64,000 nt of DNA from Micrococcales bacterium 31B (GTDB lineage Bacteria; Actinomycetota; Actinomycetes; Actinomycetales; Dermabacteraceae). The position numbers and the translations under genes are program-made. The stretch spans positions 98,747 to 162,746 of the forward strand of contig JAFFTF010000001.1 in assembly GCA_022803075.1 (NCBI GenBank). The letters are read 5' to 3'. Numbering within the stretch: position 1 is the stretch's first letter; the number at the start of each line of letters is the position of its first letter. Below, piece after piece: positions 16,251-23,870 of the stretch. The notes below the pieces were generated by a model. That model worked only from the letters and a program-made list of their open reading frames with translations. It had not been told where the DNA came from and did not search any database.

Positions 16251-16580
16251 ATGACCCGTTCGCATCCCGGCATCGACCCGACGGTCTTGCGCCCCATGGC
16301 GGCAGGAGCCGCCGCGGGGGCAGCCGTCTCGGCGGCCATGTTCCTCGTGCTTCCCATGCTGCACATCAACCTGAACTTGCTTCTGCAGCCCGACTTGCCC
16401 ACCATGCCCGTCGAACTCGTGTACTGGGCTGCGCCCGCCATGTTGGGCGGGCTGCTCATGCTGGCGAGGCGCCCGCGCTGGTTTGGGGCGGGCTTGGTGG
16501 CGGGGTACTTCGCGTTCGTTGGCGTCACCAGTGTCGTGCACCTCGTGGCCGTCGCGTTCGGGGCCGAGGTGGGTTTCTAA
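16251..16580 (+). CDS. Small membrane protein (third of three tandem paralogues)
   Basis: 109 residues with three membrane helices. It has RWFGAGLVAGYFAFVGVTSVV at the place where its two neighbours have the RRFGAGL motif. GACGAGGAG lies before the ATG. It is more diverged and lacks the Pro-rich start. Function unknown; tandem copies suggest amplification and drift of one ancestral gene. Confidence 0.72.
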   Translation: MTRSHPGIDPTVLRPMAAGAAAGAAVSAAMFLVLPMLHINLNLLLQPDLPTMPVELVYWAAPAMLGGLLMLARRPRWFGAGLVAGYFAFVGVTSVVHLVAVAFGAEVGF

Positions 16581-16590
16581 GCGGCTGCCG

Positions 16591-16628
16591 CACGCGCGCG
16601 TCCAGTTTTTATACCGGACGCCCGCGTG
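16591..16628. terminator. Bidirectional hairpin between convergent genes
   Basis: Arms 16591-16603 and 16616-16628 pair over 13 bases with one mismatch, around a T-rich 12-base loop. It lies between the stops of two convergent genes. The arms contain GCGTCC/GGACGC. Confidence 0.65.
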
Positions 16629-16641
16629 GCCCGCTGGCCCC

Positions 16642-17643
16642 CTAGAAACCGTGCTTGCGCGCCGCGCTGAGCAGGACGTCGGCGGCGACCTCGAGACCCT
16701 CGATGCGGCCGAGCGAGACGTCCTCGTGTTCGATGTTGACCATCATGTCGGGGTCGATCTCGTGCAGCGCCAGCAGCCATTCGGCCCAGAAGTCGACGTC
16801 GTGGCCGCGGCCGAGAGCCACGAAATCCCAGGCGGCGGGCTTGGGCCACTCGTTGACCCATTCGTCGCCGCCGAGATTGGTGCGGTTCTCGCTGGGGTCG
16901 AGTTTGCGGAACCGATTGTCGAGTACGCCGTAGATCGAGGCGGTGTCGGGGTTCACCAGGACGTCCTTCGCGGCGGCGTGAAAGACCAGGTCGCCGAGGT
17001 GGCGGGTGACGGCAACGGGGTCCATCTGCTGCCAGAACAGGTGCGAGGCGTCGAGCTCGACGCCGACGTGGGTGGCGCCAGTGCGCCCGATCAGTTCGTG
17101 CATGCCCTGCGGGTTGAACACGATGTTTTGGGGGTGCAGCTCGAGGGCCACCTTGACGTCGTGATCGCGTGCCAGCGCGTCGAGTTCGCGCCACAGTGTT
17201 GCGGCAACGTCGAACTGGTAGTTGAGGTCGTCGAGCGAGGCGGAGTTCCAGGCGTTGACGATCCAGTTGGGGCGCGTGCCACCGGGTTCGGCGGCGGGCA
17301 GTCCCGACATGGTGACCACGCGGTGCTGGCCGAGGCGCTGCGCGAGGCGAATCGAGCGGCGAATGTCTTCGGCGTGCTTCTCGCCGATCACCGGGTTGGG
17401 GTGCAGGGGGTTGCCGTTGCAGTTCAGGCCCGCGATATCCACCCCGGTACCCTCGAAGAGGCCGAGGTAGTCATCGCGTGCGGTGTCGCTCGTGAGGATC
17501 TCGTCGAAGGTGGGAACGTGTACGGGTGGCAGGAACCCTCCCGAGTTGATTTCGATGCCGGTGAGGCCGAGGCCTGCGATGACGGCTAGGGCTTCGGGGA
17601 GCGGGCGGTCGTGCAGGATTGCGTTGTAGACGCCAAATTTCAT
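16642..17643 (-). CDS. Sugar phosphate isomerase/epimerase-type TIM-barrel protein
   Basis: 333 residues with the xylose-isomerase-like TIM-barrel pattern: N-terminal MKFGVYNAIL, GIEINSGG, the metal-site region VALELHPQNIVF, then VGVELDASHLFWQQMDP and VNIEHED. The Glu/His/Asp residues in these motifs would bind a divalent metal. AGGA lies about 8 bases before the ATG at 17643. It is downstream of a Gfo/Idh dehydrogenase in a leftward operon, a pair typical of inositol- or sugar-acid-like catabolism. The substrate cannot be told from sequence. Confidence 0.83.
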   Translation of the reverse strand: MKFGVYNAILHDRPLPEALAVIAGLGLTGIEINSGGFLPPVHVPTFDEILTSDTARDDYLGLFEGTGVDIAGLNCNGNPLHPNPVIGEKHAEDIRRSIRLAQRLGQHRVVTMSGLPAAEPGGTRPNWIVNAWNSASLDDLNYQFDVAATLWRELDALARDHDVKVALELHPQNIVFNPQGMHELIGRTGATHVGVELDASHLFWQQMDPVAVTRHLGDLVFHAAAKDVLVNPDTASIYGVLDNRFRKLDPSENRTNLGGDEWVNEWPKPAAWDFVALGRGHDVDFWAEWLLALHEIDPDMMVNIEHEDVSLGRIEGLEVAADVLLSAARKHGF

Positions 17644-17686
17644 GGTGGTCCTAACTGGGGGGATTGCGGTGAGATGAGAGGGCCGA

Positions 17687-18919
17687 CTAGAGCGCGGCGG
17701 CGAGCGCCGGGCTGAACGCGGGTACCGTGACGGAGGCTCCGCCTCGCGCGGCGGATTCGGCGACGGCGCCGAGGAGTTCCATGTTGTGCACGCCGTCTGC
17801 GAAGGTAGCGCAGCGGGGCAGTGACTGGGATTCGCTGAGCCCGGCGACCTCTTCGAGGAACGCACGCGCCTGGAACACGAAGTAGTCGTTCTGCCCGAAC
17901 CCGACGCACGGGGCGTCCATGGGTTGACCGGCCGCGAGGTAGGGGTGATCGGGGCCGAGGATCACGCGGCGGTAGCCGTTTTGGGGTGCCCGGTCGTCAT
18001 GCAGGAACAGTTCGATCTCGGCGGGGTTGCGCTGGTCGTAGCGGGCGCCACCCTTTTCACAGAACACCTCGAAGGCGAGGCCGTTGGGGTGACCCGCTGC
18101 GACGCGCGAGACCTCGAACTGGCCCACACCCTGTGCGAAGGTGGCCGAGAAGGCCGCATAGTCGTCGTTCTCCACGGGAGCGGTTTCGTCGCTCACGGCG
18201 ACGAGCCCGTGCCCCATGGTCGCGCCGAGCGGCTTGGGGCGCTCGGTGATGACGGTCGAGAGTCGGCCACCGCTGACCTCGCTGATGTCTCCGCACAGGA
18301 ACTCGCCGATGTAGCTGAGGTGGCTGCCGACATCGCCGAGCGCTCCCGAACCGGGGCCACCCTGATAGCGCCACGAGATAGGTGCCTGCGGGTTGCAGCC
18401 GTAGTCGGTAAAGTAGCGGCCGCTGAAGTGCAGCACGCGACCGAGGGTGCCGTCGGTGATGAGGTCGCGGATGTAGGCGATCGCGGGGGAGCGGCGGTAG
18501 GTGAAGCCGATGCGTGCCAGCTTGCCCTGAGCTTCGGCGGCCTGGGCCGCGGCAAGCATCGAGCGCGCGTCGTCGAGGCTGTCGCTGAGCGGCTTCTCGC
18601 ACAGCACGTGCTTGCCTGCGGCGAGCAGGCCCTCGACGGCTTCGCGGTGCAGGGAGTTGGCGATCACGACGCTGACCACATCGATGTCGTCGGCCTCCGC
18701 GATGGCCTGCCAGGACGAGTCGGTGCGTTCGTAGCCGAAGCGGCGGGCGGCGAGGGTGCCGAACTCGGCGTTGACATCGCCAATCGAGACGAGACGGATC
18801 TCGGGGAGGGTCGAGGCGTACAGGGTGGACGCGCTGCGGTAGGCGGCGGCGTGGGCCTTGCCGGCCATGCCCGCGCCGATAACGGCGACGCCGAGCGAGG
18901 TGGGGGTGGGGGTGGTCAT
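17687..18919 (-). CDS. Gfo/Idh/MocA-family sugar or polyol dehydrogenase
   Basis: 410 residues. The N-terminal Rossmann fold has GAGMAGKAHAAAYR near residue 17 and the EKPLSDSLDDA motif, with the catalytic Lys, near residue 108. The second domain has YIGEFLCGDI and GDVGSHLSYIG. It is the first gene of the leftward operon with the TIM-barrel isomerase and starts just below two LacI-type operators. It likely oxidises a sugar, inositol isomer or sugar acid with NAD(P). Confidence 0.87.
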   Translation of the reverse strand: MTTPTPTSLGVAVIGAGMAGKAHAAAYRSASTLYASTLPEIRLVSIGDVNAEFGTLAARRFGYERTDSSWQAIAEADDIDVVSVVIANSLHREAVEGLLAAGKHVLCEKPLSDSLDDARSMLAAAQAAEAQGKLARIGFTYRRSPAIAYIRDLITDGTLGRVLHFSGRYFTDYGCNPQAPISWRYQGGPGSGALGDVGSHLSYIGEFLCGDISEVSGGRLSTVITERPKPLGATMGHGLVAVSDETAPVENDDYAAFSATFAQGVGQFEVSRVAAGHPNGLAFEVFCEKGGARYDQRNPAEIELFLHDDRAPQNGYRRVILGPDHPYLAAGQPMDAPCVGFGQNDYFVFQARAFLEEVAGLSESQSLPRCATFADGVHNMELLGAVAESAARGGASVTVPAFSPALAAAL

Positions 18920-18966
18920 CGGTTTCTCCTCTGAAACGGCTACGCGAGCGAACCTGCGAGATGGGT

Positions 18967-19029
18967 TTTGGAGCGCTCCATTGGAGCGCTACAATAGACA
19001 CCATACCGATCCGGCATTTGTCCTGTCAA
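18967..19029. promoter_or_regulatory. Divergent promoters over two tandem LacI-type operators
   Basis: The perfect 12-bp palindrome TGGAGCGCTCCA (18969-18980) is followed, 13 bases on, by the near copy TGGAGCGCTACA (18982-18993). A central CG in a 12-bp palindrome is typical of LacI-family operators. Rightward, TTTGGA (18967-18972) and TACAAT (18990-18995) with 17 bases between bracket both operators. Leftward, a consensus TTGACA (complement of 19024-19029), 18 bases and TATGGT (complement of 19000-19005) place the start point on the second operator. Both the LacI gene and the catabolic operon would thus be repressed together. Confidence 0.75.
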
Positions 19030-19049
19030 AGGGTTGAAGGAGAAAACTT

Positions 19050-20051
19050 GTGGCCCGCTCAAAACGCCCCACCATCTACGACGTCGCCGAGCGCGCGGGC
19101 GTCTCCAAATCTCTCGTCTCGCTCGTGCTGCAGGGCTCACCCAAGGTCAGCGACGCCCGCCGCGAGGCCGTCCAACGCGCTATTGAGGACCTCGACTACC
19201 GACCCAGCCGCGCGGCGTCCACGCTCGCCAGCAGCGGCACCCAAAACATCGGCGTTGTCATCGACGACTTTCGCAATACCTGGTACGTCGACCTCCTCGC
19301 GGGAATGCGCGAAGTGCTCGACGACTCGGGCTACCACGTCACCGTCGCCGACAACGAACTGAACTCCCACCTTGGCCAATCACCCATCGACGCGTTCCTC
19401 GCCGCCCAGGTCGAGGGCCTCGTCATCGCGGGCGAACCCGACCTCGCCCGCGAGCGCCCGCTCCCCGTGCCCGCCGTCGTCGCGGGTGCCCGCATCGGCG
19501 ACGTGCCCGGCGCCGACTTTGTCGCGAGCGACGATCGCGCGGGTGGAGTGCTCGCCGCGCGCCACCTCGTCGACCTCGGCCACCGCCGCATCGCGCACCT
19601 CTCGGGCCGCGGCGGCGTGGCCGCCCTGCGCGCGACGGGGTATCGCGAGGCCATGCGGGCAGCAGGGCTCCCCGCCCTCGTCTACGGCGAAACCCGCGAC
19701 ACGAGTGAGGCCAGCGGCTACGCCTCAACCCTCGACCTGCTCGCAGAGCACCCCGACGTGACGGCCATCTTCGCCGCCAACGACCCCATGGCTGTGGGCG
19801 CCCTCGCGGGCTTGCGCCGCGGCGGCCATGCGGCCCCCGAGCGAGTCTCCGTCATGGGCTATGACGATTCGCCGCTCGCCCGCATGCACTTTCTCGCCCT
19901 CACCACCGTTGATGACCGCAGCCACGAGGTTGGGCGCGAGGCCGCGCGGCTCCTGCTCGAGCGCATCGGAAACCCGCGCAAAAAACCGGCCGACCTGCGC
20001 GTCCAACCAGAACTGGTGGTGCGCAGCTCGACCGGCTCGCTGGCTGACTAG
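19050..20051 (+). CDS. LacI-family transcriptional regulator
   Basis: 333 residues. The helix-turn-helix and hinge lie at the N-terminus (PTIYDVAERAGVSKSLVSLVLQG, split at residues 7-29; DYRPSRAASTLAS hinge). A periplasmic-binding-protein-like sensor domain follows (NIGVVIDDF, FVASDDRAGG, GHRRIAHLSG, IFAANDPMAVGAL, GYDDSPLA). The GTG start has AAGGAG 7 bases before it. It most likely binds the two operators at 18969-18993 and is released by the substrate of the adjacent operon. Confidence 0.92.
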   Translation: MARSKRPTIYDVAERAGVSKSLVSLVLQGSPKVSDARREAVQRAIEDLDYRPSRAASTLASSGTQNIGVVIDDFRNTWYVDLLAGMREVLDDSGYHVTVADNELNSHLGQSPIDAFLAAQVEGLVIAGEPDLARERPLPVPAVVAGARIGDVPGADFVASDDRAGGVLAARHLVDLGHRRIAHLSGRGGVAALRATGYREAMRAAGLPALVYGETRDTSEASGYASTLDLLAEHPDVTAIFAANDPMAVGALAGLRRGGHAAPERVSVMGYDDSPLARMHFLALTTVDDRSHEVGREAARLLLERIGNPRKKPADLRVQPELVVRSSTGSLAD

Positions 20052-21052
20052 GCCTGATACTGGGCGATGATCGACTCGATGCGCGTGAGCACCTCGCCGC
20101 TCAGTTCCAGGTGATCCGCGGCCCGCACGTTATCGTCCAGTTGGGCCACCGACGACGCGCCGATGATCGCCGACGTGACCTCGGTATGACGCAGCACCCA
20201 CGCGAGCGCGAGCTGTGCGACACTCTGGCCGCGGGCCACGGCAATGTCATTGAGATCGGACGCCAGCTGGCGTGCCTTGGCCGTCTCGGCCACCTCGGCC
20301 TTCAAGAAGTGATTGGTGGCCGCGCGCGAATCTTCGGGCACTCCGTCGAGGTAGCGGTTGGTGAGCAGGCCCTGCGCGAGCGGCGAAAATACGACGCAGC
20401 CCACTCCGAGCTCGCCGAGCGTTTCGAGCAGACCGTCCTCGGGGTCGCGGCGCAGCATCGAATACGCGGGCTGGTGTAGGGCCAGCGGCACGCCGAGGTC
20501 ACCGAGAATCCGGTGCGCCTCGCGGGTCTGCTGCGGGTCATAGTTGGAGACACCGACATAGAGGGCCTTGCCCTGCTGCACGGCGCTCGCCAAAGCCCCC
20601 ATCGTCTCTTCGAGCGGGGTCTCGGGGTCGAACCGGTGCGAGTAGAAGACGTCCACGTAGTCGACACCGAGTCGCGCGAGCGACTGATCGAGCGAACTCA
20701 GCAGGTACTTTCGCGAGCCCCACTCGCCGTAGGGGCCGGGCCACATGTAGTACCCGGCCTTCGAGGTGATGATCATTTCGTCGCGGTAGGGGGCGAAGTC
20801 GCTGCGCAAGATCTCGCCGAAGTTCTCTTCGGCGGCGCCCGCGGGAGGGCCGTAGTTGTTGGCGAGGTCAAAGTGCGTGACGCCCAGATCGAAGGCCCGG
20901 CGCACGATGGCGCGCTGTGTCTCGAGGGGCTTCGAATCTCCGAAATTGTGCCACAGGCCGAGGCTCAGGGGAGGTAGGCGCAAACCGCTGCGACCTGCGC
21001 GGCGGTAGGTGGCGGCGTCGTAACGTTCGGGATTGGCTATGTAATCGCTCAT
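20048..21052 (-). CDS. Aldo/keto reductase, YghZ (L-glyceraldehyde-3-phosphate reductase)-like
   Basis: 334 residues. The catalytic tetrad is visible: Asp and Tyr in FDLANNYG, Lys in TSKAGYYMW, and His in VFYSHRFD. The GPPAGAAEENFG and MWPGPYGEWGSRKYLLSSLDQSL segments are typical of the YghZ/Kv-beta-like branch, which reduces small aldehydes such as L-glyceraldehyde 3-phosphate or methylglyoxal with NADPH. Its stop codon overlaps the LacI gene stop by four bases on the other strand. It may belong functionally to the same sugar cluster. Confidence 0.87.
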   Translation of the reverse strand: MSDYIANPERYDAATYRRAGRSGLRLPPLSLGLWHNFGDSKPLETQRAIVRRAFDLGVTHFDLANNYGPPAGAAEENFGEILRSDFAPYRDEMIITSKAGYYMWPGPYGEWGSRKYLLSSLDQSLARLGVDYVDVFYSHRFDPETPLEETMGALASAVQQGKALYVGVSNYDPQQTREAHRILGDLGVPLALHQPAYSMLRRDPEDGLLETLGELGVGCVVFSPLAQGLLTNRYLDGVPEDSRAATNHFLKAEVAETAKARQLASDLNDIAVARGQSVAQLALAWVLRHTEVTSAIIGASSVAQLDDNVRAADHLELSGEVLTRIESIIAQYQA

Positions 21053-21126
21053 GGTGCAAGTCTCTCACCCGCGACGGTCCGAGTTTGCCGTTCGGCCGAG
21101 CTGCCGAACCCGCGGCGGCAACCAAG

Positions 21127-22131
21127 TCAGTGGGGCACCACGGCCGAGACGATGAAGTACATGAGGCACGCCACGATGCCCGCGCCGGGAATAGTGAGCA
21201 CCCAGGCGCCGACGATGCGGCGAACCACGCCATAGCGCACGGCGCTGCGGCGCTTGGTGGCACCCGCGCCCATGATCGCGGCCGTGATGCTCTGGGTCGT
21301 GGAGATCGGGGCGCTGAAGGCGAACGCGGTCGTGTACAGCACGCTCGACGCGACGGCCTCCGCCGCGAACCCGCGCGCGGGGTCGAGTTCGATCAGCTTG
21401 CCACCCAGGGTGCGAATGATGCGCCAGCCGCCAAAGTAGGTGCCGAGCGAGATGGCGCCAGCGGCCGCGAGCTTGACCCACAGGGGAATCCCCATGCCGA
21501 TGTGAAACCCTCCGGCAACGAGAGCGATCACGATGACGCCCATGGTTTTTTGGGCATCCTGCAAGCCGTGGCCGAGGGCCATGGCCGCGGCCGAAATGGT
21601 TTGTGCGATGCGGAACCCGCGATTGGTGGGGCCGGGCCTGCGATGCCGAAAGATCCAGAGGATCGCCGCCATCACGAGGTAGGCGAGGATGAACCCCACG
21701 ACGGGGGAGACGACCATCGGGATCGCGACCTTCTCGAGGATCACGCTCCACTTGACCTGCGAGAGCGATGCCACGCCGGCGCCCATGAGGCCGCCGATCA
21801 GGGCGTGGGACGACGAGGTGGGCAGGCCCTTCCACCACGTGAAGACGTTCCACAAAATGGCCCCCACCAGGGCGGAGAGCACGATCAACAGGCCGTGCAG
21901 TCCCGTGAGTCCGCCCACGATGCCGCTGCCGATGGTCTCGGCCACGCCGACACCGAGCATGGCGCCGATGAGGTTACACACGGCCGCCATGAGCAGGGCC
22001 ACGCGGGGGCTCAGGGCCCGCGTCGTGACCGAGGTCGCGATCGCATTCGCGGCGTCGTGAAACCCATTGGTGAAGTCAAAACCTAGCGCGAGCACCACCA
22101 CGATCAGGCACAGTGCCAGTTCGAGACTCAC
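21127..22131 (-). CDS. Low-affinity inorganic phosphate transporter, PiT family
   Basis: 334 residues and about ten membrane helices. The two family signatures are present: GFDFTNGFHDAANAIATSV at the N-terminus and GATKRRSAVRYGV in the second half. It exchanges metal-phosphate for protons in the membrane. It follows the DUF47 gene by only three bases, a standard PiT regulator pair, and would serve uptake when phosphate is plentiful, complementing the Pst system at 60360. Confidence 0.93.
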   Translation of the reverse strand: MSLELALCLIVVVLALGFDFTNGFHDAANAIATSVTTRALSPRVALLMAAVCNLIGAMLGVGVAETIGSGIVGGLTGLHGLLIVLSALVGAILWNVFTWWKGLPTSSSHALIGGLMGAGVASLSQVKWSVILEKVAIPMVVSPVVGFILAYLVMAAILWIFRHRRPGPTNRGFRIAQTISAAAMALGHGLQDAQKTMGVIVIALVAGGFHIGMGIPLWVKLAAAGAISLGTYFGGWRIIRTLGGKLIELDPARGFAAEAVASSVLYTTAFAFSAPISTTQSITAAIMGAGATKRRSAVRYGVVRRIVGAWVLTIPGAGIVACLMYFIVSAVVPH

Positions 22132-22134
22132 CGG

Positions 22135-22755
22135 TCAGTTCTCCTTGACGCTAATGGCCTCGATGGTTTGGGCGACGACCTCGAAGCCCTTGGCAACAGA
22201 CTCGAGCGACGAAAACAGATCTCGGTGCTTGAAGATCGTGACGGTGTCGGTAGTGGTTTCGAACAGCGCAGCATTCAGTCGGCGTAGCAGTTTGCGCGCC
22301 TGGTTTTCGACACGATTAATTTCGACAATCACGTCGTGCAGTTCACCCCAACGCGGCATCGTGGCGATGGCCTGCGACGTGAGTTCGGCGCCGCGCTGCA
22401 GCAGTTCGACAAACTGCACGAGGTCGGGGCTCACATCGGTATAGCCGTACACCAGGATCAGGTCACCGGCCTCTTCCATGTGGTCCATGCAGTCGTCGAG
22501 TCGTTGCGACAGTTCGTATATGTCGTCGCGGTCGAACGGGGTGATGAAGACCGAGGAGAGTCGGCGGCGGATGCTGTGGGCGGCCTCGTCGGCGGCCTGT
22601 TCGGCGTCGTGCAACTGATCGGCGACCGAGCCGCGCGACTCCGGTGATGTGCCGAGCAACTCTGCTAAGTGATTAGCGCCCTTTTCAAGGTGCTGGGCCT
22701 GCGCTGCGAAGAGTTCAAAGAATGAATCTTCACGGGGAGTCATGCGAAACCGCAT
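22135..22755 (-). CDS. DUF47 (PhoU-like) partner of the PiT transporter
   Basis: 206 residues, all helical, with the PhoU-like repeats of DUF47/TIGR00153: DSFFELFAAQAQHLEKGA and later DIYELSQRLDDCMDHMEEA. GAGGAGGAAG stands just before the ATG at 22755, which selects that start over longer ones. It is co-transcribed with the PiT gene and probably tunes its activity. Its leader contains the multi-stem structure at 22837-22924. Confidence 0.9.
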   Translation of the reverse strand: MRFRMTPREDSFFELFAAQAQHLEKGANHLAELLGTSPESRGSVADQLHDAEQAADEAAHSIRRRLSSVFITPFDRDDIYELSQRLDDCMDHMEEAGDLILVYGYTDVSPDLVQFVELLQRGAELTSQAIATMPRWGELHDVIVEINRVENQARKLLRRLNAALFETTTDTVTIFKHRDLFSSLESVAKGFEVVAQTIEAISVKEN

Positions 22756-23086
22756 GGCTTCCTCCTCGTGCGTCAGAGCCGCCATGACGTGTGGCGACCG
22801 CTCGGTATCGGGTTGTTGGGGGGCTATCTGGTGTGAGGTGTGCCGGGCCGGGAGCGCCTGACGGCGCGAAGGCCGCTCTAAGCGGCAAATGTTGGAGCCC
22901 GGGGCTGCCGCGACCCGGCACACCGGTAAAGCCTACGAGATCAACAGTGCCTACACCTAATCGCTGCGTACACCTGCGCGTAAAGAATTGGTCATGCCCC
23001 GTTCACTCCCCGTCGCACCGTCGAAGGCAGCGCCGGGCACCGTATAACCAAACGGGTGGTGCCGAAGTCCCACCGCCAGAAGTCAA
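22756..23086. other. Intergenic region, 331 bases, no gene
   Basis: It separates two leftward genes and forms the leader of the DUF47-PiT operon. Apart from the multi-stem inverted-repeat structure at 22837-22924 and a strong ribosome site before the DUF47 gene, I see no promoter that stands out and no PHO-box-like repeat. Confidence 0.6.
22837..22924 (-). ncRNA. Candidate structured leader RNA (88 nt, nested stems)
   Basis: The ends form a perfect 11-bp stem (22837-22847 with 22914-22924). Inside, in the leftward sense, lie a 5-bp CCGGG/CCCGG stem and two hairpins, GCCGCT-TAG-AGCGGC and GCGCC-GTCA-GGCGC. The stems nest as a three-way junction. Length resembles a class II tRNA, but there is no TTCRANY loop, so it is not a tRNA. 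It may be a cis-regulatory leader of the DUF47-PiT operon or an independent small RNA; no known family was recognised. Confidence 0.4.
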
Positions 23087-23749
23087 CTAATGCAACTGCC
23101 CAGCACGCCACTGCCTGGCTGAATGCTGCAATGACTCCCCAATGCGCACCAGGTTCGCCCGCTGCTGCTCGAGCGAAGGCGCGCCCCCGCCCCCGCGCGC
23201 ACTCGGCACGTCCAGCAGTTCCGCCGCCTCAAGCCTCGCCTCGCCAAACGCCACCACGAGGCACAACGCCGCAGCCCGCTCGAGCGCAATGGCGAAATCA
23301 CCCGTGAAAGCCCCCCGCAAGATCTGATCGATGGTCGCGCTCACCTCGCCGGGCCCCGGAGGCACCTCGACCCCGGCCAATACGTCGAGAACGGGGGCGA
23401 CCTCGCGTCCGGCCGCAAAGCTCTGCGCAATCAGATGCGGGTTCGACTGCACCATGGTGTGCACCGTGAACAGCCTCCACATGGCACCCGGCAGCGACAC
23501 GGGCGCGCACACCGACCACATCTCGGCGATCAGGTCGATGCCCTCATCGCGGACGAGCCGCACGATGCGCTCGATCACCTCGGGGTCGGGCCGCTCGCTC
23601 GCGTCGCGCAGCAGCGCCGCGGCAGCGGAATGCGCCATCGCGTTGCGTTCGGCCGGGTCGAGAGAGGGGTCGCCGGGCACCTGCTCGGCAAAGGCGGGGC
23701 TGAGCGAGGCCGGACGACGAAAGCGGTGCTGTGTAGACATCGAAACCAT
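23087..23749 (-). CDS. Conserved-looking protein of unknown function
   Basis: 220 residues, mainly helical, acidic and alanine-rich, without membrane segments. The middle (EGIDLIAEMWSVCAPVSLPG and WRLFTVHTMVQSNP) and GAFTGDFAIALERAAALCLVVAFGEA look well ordered. The ATG at 23749 is preferred because AGGGAG stands before it; a second ATG nine bases on is possible. It is divergent from moeA. I do not recognise the family and infer no function. Confidence 0.65.
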   Translation of the reverse strand: MVSMSTQHRFRRPASLSPAFAEQVPGDPSLDPAERNAMAHSAAAALLRDASERPDPEVIERIVRLVRDEGIDLIAEMWSVCAPVSLPGAMWRLFTVHTMVQSNPHLIAQSFAAGREVAPVLDVLAGVEVPPGPGEVSATIDQILRGAFTGDFAIALERAAALCLVVAFGEARLEAAELLDVPSARGGGGAPSLEQQRANLVRIGESLQHSARQWRAGQLH

Positions 23750-23870
23750 TGTGCTCCCTGGCGGCGAAAACTGCGCAACCGACCTGGCCGCGAGGCCCGC
23801 AGCGTGCGTGATCGCGATACATAACGGAACGCCCCGCACCAATATTCCACGCCCCGCTACCGTTGGGTAA

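Noticed and set aside
22837-22924. Class II tRNA
   Set aside because: Size and a 7-bp end stem fit, but there is no T-loop consensus, no anticodon arm and no CCA end.
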